This document shows, one piece after another, positions 9,328-21,440 of a stretch of DNA of 64,000 bases. Source of the stretch: Gautieria morchelliformis (Eukaryota > Basidiomycota > Agaricomycetes > Gomphales > Gomphaceae); assembly GCA_015179125.1 (NCBI GenBank), contig WHVA01000387.1:1-64000 (forward strand), given 5' to 3'. The notes beneath the pieces were generated by a model, which did no database searches, had not been told where the DNA came from, and saw nothing but the letters and a program-made list of their open reading frames with translations. A program made the position numbers and the translations under genes. The number at the start of each line of letters is the position of its first letter. Position 1 is the stretch's first letter.

Positions 9328-10778
9328 CTACAGACGGCTCAAATTTTTTGTATTTCTACTTACCTTCAGCAAGTGTCGCATCATAAACACCCAATCCTCC
9401 CTCCCTCCTTCACCAACACCTCGAACCCACTCATCTGCCTCCCCATTACCTACTAGCTTCTTCCAAGCCTCACGTAGCTCGTCTCTGGCGTAATATATCT
9501 CCTCGGCCCAGTCTTCAGGATACCACTGAGGCGCCTCAGCGATATCTAACAGCTCCCTGCGATAGGAAAACTGCTCTGGTTCGGTAAACCTGTGCCACTC
9601 CTTCGCGATGACGGTTGTATCATTACCCCATGTATTGCGCAGTTGGTTATACCGTCCAAGAATTCGATGCCACTCCTTTGTCCTATCGATGGAACCAGGT
9701 TCTGCGAACACCTTAGCAATATATCTACCCTGTGCTTCAAAAAGCGGGAAAGGAGCAACGCGATAGAGAAGCCCCATAAATGCTATAGAGTCAGCAGGAA
9801 AGTCGTCCTGGAGAGGGAAAATTTGTCTTGCAACCGGAAAGACATTGTACGTTGAATTAAGGGCGTGTTCTGGGAGAGAGGAAACCGCTGGCATCGCACT
9901 CTGACGAAGTTGTGGCAAGAAGGGAAACGACAGGACATAGCCTGTAGCGAGGATAGTATGGTCGACACGCGAAATGGAGCTATCTTCAAATTTAACAGCT
10001 CCGCTGTCTTGGAAATCAACGACACTGCCTCTCAATTTAATATTGCCAATATCTTTCGGAATAGCGCCACTGATGGAATGATACACCGTTTTGGCAAATG
10101 TGGACACTTCGGCACAGATATCGCGACCTGAGGGACCATTTCCGACCACAAGAACAGTCAGATCTCGGTAAGGTTGAGGGTTGCGGTAAAATACAGAGTG
10201 TGAGACTCTGCCTAAGTCGAGCCAAGGTTTGAGGCCAGGAATGGCTGGGTATCGGGGAATGTTATAATGGCCATTTGCGACAACAACTCTGTCAAACAGC
10301 TGAGTCGTGCCGTCAGCCAGACGTACATTCCAGGCGTGGTCATCCCAAGAGGCCTCGTCTACACGACTGTTGTATCGAATGTATTTGTTCAAATTGAAGT
10401 GGTCAGCATAACGTTGGAGATATCTGAGGACAAGATGTGCAGATGGGAAAAGCGGCGTAGATGGTTCGAACCAGAAGGAAGAGAAGGCCATGACGGGGTG
10501 CGGAAGGTTGGTCGTGAGAGCATCATAGAGCGGGGATGCAGGATTTCCAACTGGAACTGAGGGTGACCTATCATTAACCCGGACTACTTTTAGTCATTGA
10601 CAACCTTTTAAGTGTTAATCACCCACCACACCCCTCCAAGCTCATTGCAGGCTTCAAATGCGACTAATTCCCATAAGCCTGCTTGGTGCTCGACCGTCTC
10701 TTGGAAAATCTTGAGGGCGGCCAGACCGGCGGCTCCTCCACCAATGATGCATATGCGGGTAGCCTTTCCAGAGCCCAT
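9328..10778 (-). CDS. Flavin-containing monooxygenase
   Basis: NADPH- and FAD-dependent oxygenase of the FMO family, which oxidises soft nucleophiles such as amines and sulfides; the substrate cannot be read from sequence. Exon 1 (10627-10778) encodes the FAD site IIGGGAAGLAAL. It joins over intron 10568-10626 to exon 2 (9328-10567), giving 463 residues, close to the usual FMO length. Later landmarks are SPLYDALTTNLPHPVM, the FMO signature region GRVSHSVFY, the NADPH site VVGNGPSGRD and the ATG motif DHTILATGY. The stop at 9328 follows an apparent GTAAGT donor, so a short last exon further downstream is possible. No signal peptide is seen, so the protein is probably cytosolic or attached to the ER surface. 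Confidence 0.9.
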
Positions 10779-12615
10779 GAAACAGTTCTAAATTTGCTTC
10801 AAGCCTATCGTAAGTAGCACGGTCAAAACTTTGAACTGGGGTGCCGGGAGTCTGGTCTGATCTGCTTCTGCCGAACTTCCAAGATAAGCTCAGTGTGCGT
10901 GAGAGTGACTATAAGAACAAATTTCCACCTTGCCCTCTTTCGCACACCAAGTAAAGCGCCCTTGTCTTCAAAGCCAGATGAACAGGCCCCTGGAGCGCGT
11001 CGGGATGTCCGGAAGATAGACACGGAAGGTGGCTAGTGAGACACACGACTCGGACGACACAGAGGGCGTCGTAGGATGTGGAAGGCAAGACTGAAGAGAT
11101 GACTGTTTCGGAGTTCTACCAGCAGCTGTATAGTCTACCGTATAGGAGAGACGTCTACCTAAAGTAAATGTCGACCGTGACCCATGATGGTGAGCGCTAA
11201 ATGCTGATCATGATCGGTGACCATTGATGCCTCCAGTGCGTCTACACTCTCCTGAGTGGTTTTAGCACACGAGCGAAGAATGGGCTAGTAATAAATGGCT
11301 ATTACAAGGCCCCAAGTCAAATCCCAAGAGTAAGCGGAAATCCTTACATCACTGGCAGAGCCAGCCTGTTTTTATGGGAGCAGCGGGAGCTGTGGTCCGA
11401 CGTCCTTCGTTGGGTATGCTTTCAAAACTGGAGTATCCGACGAATAGTAAAGTACTTCATGCAGCTTACAGAGCATCATGCAGGTATGATATCATTTAGA
11501 TCTCAGTCGCAGCGGGAACGACGGTTACAGAGATTCATTTATTCCTTCGAACATGCATCATGGACATTGGACTCAGTGGACTTCACGTCCTGCTCGGTAA
11601 GGGCAGCTGCAACATCTTGTTCGCCGCACCCATCCCCAAATTATTACCAGAAGCCTGTTTGGATTTGCCCGACGTGAGCTTCTCGTAGAGAAAAATGGGT
11701 TACTGTCGCTGGTCGCTGATGGCGGCCCGCCTCGCCGCGCCCTGTCTGAAACTTTTTACCCTGACTCACTACTGACCTTAGTATAGCAAGAGGCCATCTG
11801 GCAGTAACTGTCAGCGGCACATTCTCCCACCAGCTCGCATCTGAATGGCTCGATCATTGGGACCATTACGCCCCCCGCACCCACACAGACGTCATACTAT
11901 CAACACCCCTCCCCCCCCTTACAGTGCGTTACCCATTATACTAAGGCCCATGGCCGCACACAGGTGGAGCTAGACCTGACCCACAACCCGTCGGCGGCGT
12001 TATAGGAACAAGCGTGCACTGGTGACCACATCTGGCTCAACAACAGGGTAATATTTACCGCTTCGCAGGTACTTTCTGAATCGGAATGCATTTCCAAGCA
12101 GGGCGCACTCACACCATACAACAAGGATCGTGTGACGTACTTATATTTGAGCTCCAGGACTTCCGAGAGAAGAATAGACTATTTGCTGCAGAGAGCATCA
12201 AAGCCACCATCTGAAGACAGAGCAATTGGGCATCGCGTGTTAGCCTGGAGGTCGACGAGAAACCAGGTGCCCAGCGTGAGGGGGTCTCATACTGGCCGCC
12301 GTCTCGTCACCACATCCATAGCACTCACAGCCAGTTTCAGGTTTCTTGATTGATAACGCGGGTAATATATCGGGGCCAGGTGTAACCGCAGCCCCAGGGT
12401 GCGGACAGTCGGATGGTCTCACGGCTGTGCGATATGGCGTTTACGAAAATCATGGAATGCAACGGCGCCGCAAGCTAGTGCGACCCATCTCGAAGGCTGG
12501 ATGTACGAGAGGAACTGGTGATGTTAAGGAATTAGCACCTTCCAACGGCATCCCAAGGTTTCGTCTGTACGCTGTGGCGTGGAAACATAGCCCGAGTGAG
12601 ATCAGGTGCAAATCG
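10779..12615. other. Long intergenic stretch, nothing recognised
   Basis: 1.8 kb with only short scattered ORFs of irregular composition. I see no repeat, RNA gene or splice-linked exon series. It may hold regulatory DNA for the divergent monooxygenase gene or remains of older sequence. Confidence 0.4.
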
Positions 12616-14730
12616 TCAATTTTTCCCAGGTCGCCAGCTAGCACGCTGATGCCATGGGATGCGAGGAGTCGATTCGCGTTCACGTAAAAGCTCAAGGACG
12701 CTCTCCGTGTGCTCGTCAGACCCAGTCACGTAACCAGCTTCTTTCATCCGGACCTCGAATTGTCGCGCTTCTTCCAATTTCCCTTGATCTATCAGTCCTC
12801 TCAAAATGGCGGTATATGTGACGAGAGTAGGTCCGGGTATCCAATTAGCTGGTCGAGGTAACGGTCCTGTGAGCGTCCGGTTCCGTCCTTTTCGCGCCGA
12901 CGACGTGGCTAGAGTCGTTTTGTCCTGAACAGTTGACTCCATGCGTGAAAGAATCCTTTCGGCACTCTTGATATCAAACCCCGCATATTTCCCACTTAAG
13001 ACAGTCCAATTGTGTGCGTCAGGGCGGATGCTCCGAGCTTGCATGTCAGACATGACTTGCATAGCTACGTCTGTTCCGCTAAGACGGGCGAAGGCAGTCA
13101 GGAAAACGTGAAAATGCACCGTATCAGGTTTCATAATAGGCGGGTATTGAAACCGAATGTTGTTAGGAAATCCCTGGGGTGACACCGACCAGTCGTTCGT
13201 CGAGGTAGATGGACTATAACGATCCCAGTAGTCTAAAAAATGGCGATAGACTTGCCCTAGGCTCTGGATGTCCTGCGCGAATGTCACAATCGATTGCCAT
13301 ACCATAGCGATGGTGTGAGTTGATGGCCAACGCTTCCGCCCTCCCATGATGGGTGGGGGTTTGACGAGAGGAAGGGAGGGATGTTCCTTGTCAAACGACC
13401 GTTGATACCATGGTGACTGTTTCTGGGTATAGCGGTCGACCAATTCCTTTTGAATGCCAACACAGGTATAGTACTGCATAAACTGTCTTAGGACCACAAT
13501 ATGCTGTGCTATGTCATGATAGTATTTCATTTGCGCCGCCGCCCAAAGATCGGAAGAGACACTAGTCTGCGTCATTTCCTCTCGAAGTTGGTCAAGTTTG
13601 TAGGTCATTCCCGAATTGATATAATTGGCCATCTTCTGGGAAAGAAAGGTAGCAGACAACGAGTCACGTGCTGGTTTCGAGTCACCATGGTCTGTTGGCC
13701 CAAGTTAATTTTGTGGTGTACATCTCAATGACATCTACACACCGGAGATACCCTTTGTTGCGGTGGCGCGATGATTTCGAACGATGTCAAGGAGATCTTC
13801 TCTACCCACGTAAGCCAAAGTCTCCAGGAAAATGACCCAGGTGAAAGGTGCGATTGAGATCTCCTTGCCCAAAACATATGAAAGGCGATCCACAGCGTCA
13901 TCCAGGTGCCCAGCAAGGCATAAGGTGCGGACAAACGTATTGTGGTAATTTTCGGCATCCCAAATTGAGAAGGCGGAGTTGTCTTTGGTGTCCTCTTTGA
14001 ACCTTGCGTAAAAGGCCCGTGCTGCCTTCTCGCATTCGTCGAAAAAGGCCGAACTGACACGGGGTGCAGCAAAACGAGTAACGTGAGCCAAGGTGTCGGG
14101 GCAGACAAAGTTCGCAAATCCCTTTCGGGACGCAACGAGTCCAAAGCAAGCGATGGTATTGAGGTCGGTCGGGTCAGAAAAGAGGCTACGTTTCATGTCG
14201 AACAAGGTTAAGCGAGTTTGCCGGATTTGACCAATGGTCGCGTTGGGCATCAGACTAAACCAAGTATAAAATGCCTCAGTTCTTTCCTCAACAGGTTTCG
14301 TCTGCCACGCGTGAAGTGCAGCGTTCGCATATACCAAATCCCTCTGGATCTGTATGTTAGCCTCGAGAAGTTCGGCTCGTAGATTTTCGGCTCGCGCAAA
14401 GTCGCCACTGGAGACTAGCTCAGCCAAACCTGTGCGCCGCATTACGCGGTGGCTCCTTTTCCAACGAGGATTGGCGGAGCGTGGGGTAGAAGCTGCAGCT
14501 TGGAGAGGTAGCTGGGGCATGACCTCAACTTTCTCGACATACTCTGCTGAGAAGGGCTCGAATAGGGCATTATCGTTGGAAGGTTTAGCCTGATTATCGT
14601 GAATGTGGACATCGACTGTCGCAAGACTGATGTCTCCCAAGGACTGAGCCAACGCCGAAAACCGTCGTCGGTCCGACAGTAAAGTAACGGGTTTCGTCGT
14701 CCTAGTACATTTTGTGATGACGAAAACCAT
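12616..14730 (-). CDS. Mitochondrial pentatricopeptide-repeat-like protein
   Basis: Two exons (13743-14730 and 12616-13691) joined over a 51-nt intron give 687 residues. The N-terminus (MVFVITKCTRTTKPVTLL, then RRR) is basic and hydroxylated without acids, as in a mitochondrial presequence. PPR-like helical pairs are clearest in the C-terminal half, for example the block before VMSDMQARSIRPDAHNW, and TLVTYTAILRGLIDQGKLEE followed by RMKEAGY. Earlier parts have looser helical repeats (FARAENLRAELLEANIQI, AGHLDDAVDRL). Proteins of this type bind organellar RNA and support mitochondrial translation or RNA maturation; the exact target is unknown. I cannot match it to a named fungal PPR factor. 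Confidence 0.75.
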
Positions 14731-16232
14731 TGCCCTGTATGAGCAGAGCTTTAAGATACTCTGGAGACTGATGTGATCGGGAAAAGCAGCATGAATAATT
14801 AATTTGGTCTACCTGAGGCTGATGGGCAGGACAAGGTGCTGGAAACTAACAAAGGCGCTTTCCGTGACATCTCCGTAATCGCGTGACGGATGTCACCTCA
14901 AACGCTCCAAACATTCTGTCTGATTTATATTTATACTTATCACGATTTGCGTCAAATCAAGTAACAGTTGCATGGCGTTAAATTTTCTGAAAAATTTGGT
15001 ATATTTATTAGGTCTGCCTTATGCGCTGGAAGGCCAGCACACACATTTCTGTTGTGACCATCACACGCCATTGCACCAGGTCAGAAATTTTCTAGCCGAG
15101 TACCACTTGGAGTTTGTCCTCATACGTGACAGGATCCATGGCCCATGTTCGAGTACACATATGTGGCGGGATCTCAAAATAATACAACGATGTAGTTGCA
15201 GGTAATTGTTTATGGTATTTTTCTGTCTGCTCACTGTCACCACCATATGCCTATGACTTGTTAAGTACTGCTCCAACTGCAATCTAGTAATACCCTACAG
15301 CAAGCATGAGAGACCAAGAGCACGGCCATTGGCCAAACAACCCAGCAGTAGCACCCGGAGGACACGTTTCAGAGATTGAACTCGCACGCATACCTTAATA
15401 GTACTGCTCACCAGCCTATTCCACGCAGGGGATCAGACTCACGCACCCCATCCCCTCCTATTCAGTCGTTTCACTCTACTCCTACGGTCGTCCATCCGCC
15501 GTGTCTTACAGCTCCTGGTCGTTCGACCACCCCGACCTCCCGTTGTCTCTGCTCGACGAAGATGACGGTACAAGCACGCAGGGCTATTGGCAACCACACA
15601 TTACTTTCTACTTAAGCGTGCCACTCCACGGCAGCAGCAGCACGGGATCGCATCCTCCTCCAGCACCGCCGTCCCCGGCCCAAAGACACGCCACGCGTGC
15701 ACGACGAGTCCGGTCGTCTCGCCCGTCATATCTGCTGTGTATACGAAGGAGAGAGAAACCACAAGTGTCCCTTTCTGGGGTACGAGACGCGGTGCTCGAG
15801 GCAGTATTACTTACCGCAGCATTGAGTCCGCAAAACGATCGGCGCGAAATTTGAGCAGTGTATACGCCAATGCTTTGCTCTGTGCTACCGCATCCAGCTC
15901 CTCACCTTAAGTTACCCCACCCGACGTTGTTTAAATTGGCCTGCCATCTATACTTCAGGAGATTTCGGAGCAGGACAGGGGAGACCCTCGGTTTGACCTT
16001 ATAAGCAATTTCAATCGGCAACAAGCCTGTATTTCCTACCGATGTTAAATTTTTGTTTTTGTTTTCGACCAGAGGTTCGGAATCTCGGTCGCCCATGCAA
16101 AGCTAGATGCCGTCCTGAATTACAATCTACACGAAGCAACATATAACTTGAATTTACAGTAAGAGTGACCTAAAAATTTCGACCCCAATTCGTAGAATAC
16201 GGAGAATCCCCCCCTTCGTCTATATTTCTTCA
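14731..16232. other. Intergenic with one possible broken gene
   Basis: A stretch at 15306-15900 (+) reads like coding sequence in changing frames: a short ORF from ATG 15306 containing GGHVSEIELARIP, and then, in another frame near 15500, SWSFDHPDLPLSLLDEDDG. I could not connect them with good splice sites, so this may be a pseudogene or an unresolved gene. The rest shows nothing. Confidence 0.3.
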
Positions 16233-18716
16233 TCATACTTTTCTGTCAGCCCATCCAGCGTCCACGGCCTCCCGCAAAAGATGCAAAGTAGAATTGAACT
16301 GTAAAATACCTTCGACTTCTGCAGTCGACTTGAATTCCTCTATGAGCTTCACGGGCTTTGGGAGCTCTGATTCGGGTGTCCAGGTCGAGTCTTCAGCGGG
16401 ATATCTGCAAAGCTCATCAGTCCCGTCCTATTCATGTGTTAGGGCACTCACCCCTCCCACTTGACGAGCCATGAAAAGCGTTCTATTCCCTTTGCCTTCC
16501 GATCGTAGCGACCGATGATCCTCTCTATGTAGAATTCCTCGACAGGATCATCATCGAGGCTACAGTCTGGCCAGGAGCATCTTTCGCCCTGGCCCTCTTC
16601 AGACAGTGAGAGACGGGGTGCTAAATTTACGTCAGTGTATCATGAAGAACAGATGCCTCCGTAGGAAAAACTCACCTGGCTTTCTGTGGAACAAAATTAA
16701 GAGATCAGAAACGTTGCAGAAAGATGATCTACTTACTTGTGATCTTGGCATAGCGGGCAGGCAAAATCGGCATCATCTTGGAGCCTGGGGTCGTCGTCCC
16801 GAATACCGACGCACCCCCAGTGGTACCATAGGTCACACCTAAGCCAGGCCACAAGTTAGCGAATGTGCCTAATAGCCAAACTAAACATACCTGTTGCATT
16901 GGATGAACTGGCCAGAGCGTCACGTAGGCTTATCAAGTTTTGGTATTCAGGATGCAGGACATACCTGGCGGCTCGTAGCATTATGTAGTGGCTGCGAAGG
17001 AAGCGAAGAAGAGTTTCCATCCATGAGCTCCTTGTTTGTGGATTTTGTCGTTCTAGACTGAGCATTGATACGAGGTTTTTTACCAGCCTTCCCACGTTCA
17101 GGTCCCGGTGATGAACGGCGTCGCTTCCTTGGGCTAGTCCAGGATCTAACATTAGCAGCCTTTCCTCTACGGCTGCTTGGGGCAGGCGCTGACGGTACCT
17201 GAGCAGGCGCGTCGGATAGATCGTCTGATGAAAGGCTGGAAAGGGAAGATAGAGACTCCACTCTGCTCAGCAGGCGGACTTGGGGTGTGGGGTTGGGAAA
17301 ATTTGTGACCTGGGACTCTGTGTTCTTGGACATCTCGAGACATTTATTAAGGAGCACCGAAGGTTCCGGAAGCGAAATCGTGCTGCCGTGAGTAGACCCC
17401 AAGGCAGGGCTTAGAGGAGCCGGGCTTGAGCATGCAGAAACTTGTTCCGTACCACGCAGGTCTGCCGTTACTGGCAGAAGCGTATTAAGGACATTCTGTG
17501 AAGAGGACATTGTTTCAGGGGTGGACGAAGGCGACGTAAGGGGAGAAACTGGGGGCTGATTCGAGACATTATCGCGACTAGGTGAAACGTAATTGTCTAT
17601 ACATGGCATCAACAAGCAGTATACGATCAACGTTGGAAGTTTGACTGACTGGAGTGCTGATCAGAATGAAGACCTCATCGTTGCATATTAGACATCAGAC
17701 ACGTGATTGGCTAGACGACAAGACTTACCCCTTCCTCTAACGCTAGCGCTACACGGTGGACTTTGAGGCGGGAGTTCGAACGAAGGCGTGGGGGGGCTTG
17801 GCGGAGTGGTAGCAGCGTCACAATAGGACACCGTTCGTATAGGTAAGTCCGATCCTATGGCAAATTCACGACATACAGGGCCGTCCACTACGAAAGCCAG
17901 TGGGATCAAGAAGAACATCAGGGAGAATAATCTAACATACTGTTAGCCTGTGGGTCCCTTAGAAGACCTTATCGTGGCATATTAGACATTAGACACGTAA
18001 TTGGCTAGACGACAAGACTTACTCCTTCCTCTAACGCTAGCGCTACACGGTGGACTTTGAGGCGGGAGTTCGAACGAAGGCGTGGGGGGGCTTGGCGGAG
18101 TGGTAGCAGCGTCACAATAGGACACCGTTCGTATAGGTGAGTCCGATCCTACGGCCATTTCACGACATACAGTGGCATCCACTACGAAAGCCGGTGGGAT
18201 CAAGAAGAACATCAGGGGGAATAATCTAAACGTACTGTTAGCCTGTGGGTCCCTTATTTCCTCTTTGATCCCTTCGCAGGTCTCTTCGACACACAGTAAC
18301 CGCCTTTCAATTGTTGTCTGGCATTCAGTGATCGCTTTGATAGTCCCTGCAGCAAGTAGTTTCATTGATTCGCTGATGCCTTTAGTTATCCGATCCGTCT
18401 TCTTTCCAATATCGTATACCTCAGCTTTAAGTGTCTCATGCCGCTTGATGGATTCACTTTGGCCATTACAAAGAAGCTCGGATATGGAACTGAGTGATTC
18501 CTGTTGTTGGGAAAGCAGAGCGTCCTGTTTGGAGATGCGCGCCAAAAGCACCTGCTGTGAAGCAGCAAATGCCCTGTCAAAGTGATCAGCCAAAGAGCGC
18601 AGGTGCCCCATATTGAGGCCTCCAGCGGGTTGTGGGATGGCCTGAGGAACTGCATGTGGCAACGGCATTGGATGTGAGGGTGGTGCACTATAGTATGGAT
18701 TATACTGGTAAGACAT
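16233..18716 (-). CDS. Chromodomain protein with half PHD finger and duplicated exon
   Basis: Nine exons (18236-18716, 18023-18181, 17729-17887, 16965-17596, 16891-16907, 16737-16838, 16676-16683, 16452-16620, 16233-16404) join in frame to 632 residues. Exon 1 encodes a Pro-rich head and a coiled-coil-like region with regular Leu and Gln. Exons 2 and 3 are 159-nt near copies (TTPPSPPTPSFELPP in both). Exon 4 is Ser-rich with a basic patch (SPRKRRRSSPGPERGK), a likely nuclear signal. Exons 5-6 form the second half of a PHD finger (QCNRCDLWYHWGCVG, then CPLC); the first Cys pair is missing. The C-terminal chromodomain has EEFYIERIIGRY, WLVKWEGYP and STWTPESEL, with the aromatic cage positions kept. 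Likely a nuclear chromatin reader of methyl-lysine. Splices flanking the 17-nt and 8-nt exons are inferred from frame and family match. Confidence 0.8.
17668..18255. repeat. 294-bp direct tandem duplication
   Basis: Two copies, 17668-17961 and 17962-18255, differ at only a few per cent of positions. Each contains one complete 159-nt exon of the chromodomain gene plus its flanking intron ends, so the duplication adds an in-frame exon. Confidence 0.9.
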
Positions 18717-18939
18717 CGTCAGACAGCGCGGACACGCGTCGACAACGCGGATTTTGGCGTAATGATTTTGGCGTGCAGCTTTAACGCGTGCAGCTGCTCG
18801 CCAGGGGCAAGTTACCTGTGCACGTACAAACACTTGTAGTGTAAAATAGTGGCACGTGACTAATTATACGCATATAAATGGGCCGTCAAACTTCATGAAA
18901 TTACTACTTGTATGTAGTTTACTCGAAGACTGGCAGTAA

Positions 18940-20994
18940 TTAGATATCCTCGTCCGCAATGGCTAATTCCTCAAAATCATCTAGTAATTCGTCCAGTTTG
19001 ACCTCAGGGAAGTCTGGCTCATCCTCCTCGTCCACTTCATCAGCATCTTCCGACGCCACAGCTTCGGGCTCGGTACTCGGTGCACTAACATTAAGGCAAA
19101 CAGAGTTATGACGATGTGGCGATACTGAACATAAAACTCACATTTCATCCATCTCCATATCTTGCCCAGCAGCCTTGCGGGACCGCCGAATGGCACGGTT
19201 CTTTCCTCCAGCAAGACCTGACCCAGCACCTTCAGCCTTGTACAAGTTGATCGCGCCTCGCATATCCACGTCTTCCTCCAAGTCTTGCAAAAACAACTCA
19301 TAATCCTCCTCAATCTTCTTCTGGTCTCTCCCTCCCATCTTGCCAATCATGCCTCTGCGATCTCCGTTTTGTGCGTCTTCCTCCACCTCCTTCGCCATGC
19401 TTTTCAGTCGCCACGTCCTTGCCTTGCTCTTCTTCCGTCTTGTCGGATAGCTCTTTTTGACGAGCACTACGTCTGGTATCCGATCTATACTTAATCCCGC
19501 AAATTCGTCCGAATTAAAGTTAGCTGCGCTGAGATGATAACCCAGCACGGTATCACCAGGTTGCAGGATAGCACCCAAGTGGGTCCGAGTGTGATAAATT
19601 TGGTCCAAGGTTCCCTCGTACTCCATATCGTCTTCAGCGTGAGAACGGAACGCTCCTGCTCGGGCAACCTGCGCATCGGCCAACACAAACTTTCCTCGTA
19701 TAGGCCCCGATGGCTCAACATCGAGTACTGTGAACTCCACAAGATCTGTTACCGTGGCAAGGGAGTCGAATGGAGTGCGCCAATAAACTGGTGCAGTTAT
19801 ATCGCAGCCTTGTAATGTCGACGGATCCAAGACATGGAACGAGTTACCTACACGCGTACAGACTGTCAGTTGGCTTTACGCGATGTCAGCGATGTGGGCG
19901 ATGTAGTAGTTATAAGCAAAATACCTGATGTTCCCCAAGCTCCGAGCCTGCTTCATGGGGAGGCACACTAAGTCGTCCTTGCATAGCGGCACAATCTCCA
20001 CCGAGTACGTGAACTTATAATTCGCAGTGTTTGAATGGGTATCCGTGGAAAGAAGTTGCTCGGATGACTTTGAACTTATGATCCGCTCAAATTGAGTTCT
20101 TCCGATACATCAAAGCTTCACTCACCGCACAGGCACCACCCCAGCTAAGAACTCCACCATTCTTATGGCATGGCTTCGTTGAGCATAGAAGAAGTCTAGT
20201 CCATCCTTGACTTCCTTAACAGAAATCGTATCCTTTTGTGCGCCATGCTTAAGGATAAGCTGTTCAAGGAATAGGAATGTGCGCTTGTGAGGCACTTTTT
20301 GTCGCACTTGAACCAAGGCTTTCCATGTATTCTTTGCGGCCAGCCTAGTGCAATCTGGACATTGACCATGCTGCACGAGATACTCCACCTGGAATATTTG
20401 CTGGAGAATAGTCGAGGTGAAGACCTATACGTTATCACAATGCAGGTCATCTATGTACGCTTCAGCAAGTGATGGTTAGGCGGACTGACCTCCTTTTGAA
20501 TGGTTAGCTTGACTTTGAGCCGTTTTGAATGCGGCTCTGTCCAGATGAAACCGGCGTCCACGAGGCGGACCTTGCTGAGGCCTTTGAGCTTCTTCAGACA
20601 TATGGCCAACAACTCTCGGCTCTCCGGTTGCGCTATGGTCCATTGCGCAGGCGGAGAGAGGAATCGATCACAGTTTCTACAGAAGGATACGCTACCTATA
20701 TACCGCATCTTTTAGCCTTTTACGACATACCACACACAGGCAACTCACTCTGCTTTGGGATACCCTCTGTAATGTCTACTCTAAAACGAAGACTATTATG
20801 ATGATGTGCATAGCAAAGCAAAGCGAATGCGCACGCACGAATTGCGCAGGCAGCTAATGCATAAATTCGCAGAGTTTGGTTCGATGGCAGTACCTTTGAA
20901 CAGATCATGTGAATTCTCAGCTACTTGGAAGTTATAACTTACCGCAGTCGGCACACAAGACACGATGGACAGCTGGAGCAGGGACAAATTCCAT
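18940..20994 (-). CDS. NMD3: 60S ribosomal export adaptor NMD3
   Basis: NMD3 binds the pre-60S ribosomal subunit in the nucleus and recruits the exportin Crm1 through a leucine-rich export signal. Eight exons (20943-20994, 20839-20893, 20749-20780, 20490-20695, 20126-20424, 19925-20074, 19142-19873, 18940-19084) join in frame to 556 residues, near the family length. The N-terminus has the Cys pairs of the treble-clef zinc region (VLCADCG, LCISCLRN, FCRNCDRFL) and later HGQCPDC. Family landmarks follow: AQPESRELLAICLKKLKGL, THSNTANYKFTYSVEIVP, SFHVLDPSTLQG and YHLSAANFNSDEF. The C-terminal LDELLDDFEELAI is leucine-spaced and acidic, consistent with the export signal. Intron 19874-19924 uses an AAAG acceptor, chosen because it alone restores GNISQL and the conserved frame. 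Confidence 0.95.
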
Positions 20995-21440
20995 GTAGGT
21001 TCCTCAGCTGGTGCCTTCGGTCGGAACAGTACTTGTGAAATTTTGTCAGGACGCTTACAAACGCAGGCCGGAGCTGCTGATCAATCCAGATTACGTCAAT
21101 CAGACAGCCTGCTCCTAATACGTACGTAACTGCTCAGGACGTAGCTTAGATCCAGCAAGGTTTGTCGGATGCAACATGAAGATTCTATTTGACAAGTACT
21201 AAAATAGAAGCGTACGTTATAATATTGTTGTGATTTTCTGGTGTGAGAAACAGAGTAGCGAGAGGATGGCGTGGCTCGCTAATGATGGTAGTGTGGTTGG
21301 TCACAATAAGGAAAGCGTGTCATCACAGAGAAAAAGTAAAGGCATGATGGATCCATTACAGAATAACATTTTTAGGCTGGGCACAACGACGTGAAATGTA
21401 GGGATGTATAGATGTGGGGGGAGGAGATCAAGGACTGCGC
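20995..21440. other. Intergenic, nothing recognised
   Basis: 446 bp between the NMD3 start and the PMA1 stop. No repeat or short gene supported; it should contain the NMD3 promoter and the PMA1 terminator. Confidence 0.4.

Noticed and set aside
10460..10475. ggttcgaacc resembling a tRNA T-arm
   Set aside because: Lies inside the monooxygenase coding sequence and no cloverleaf surrounds it.
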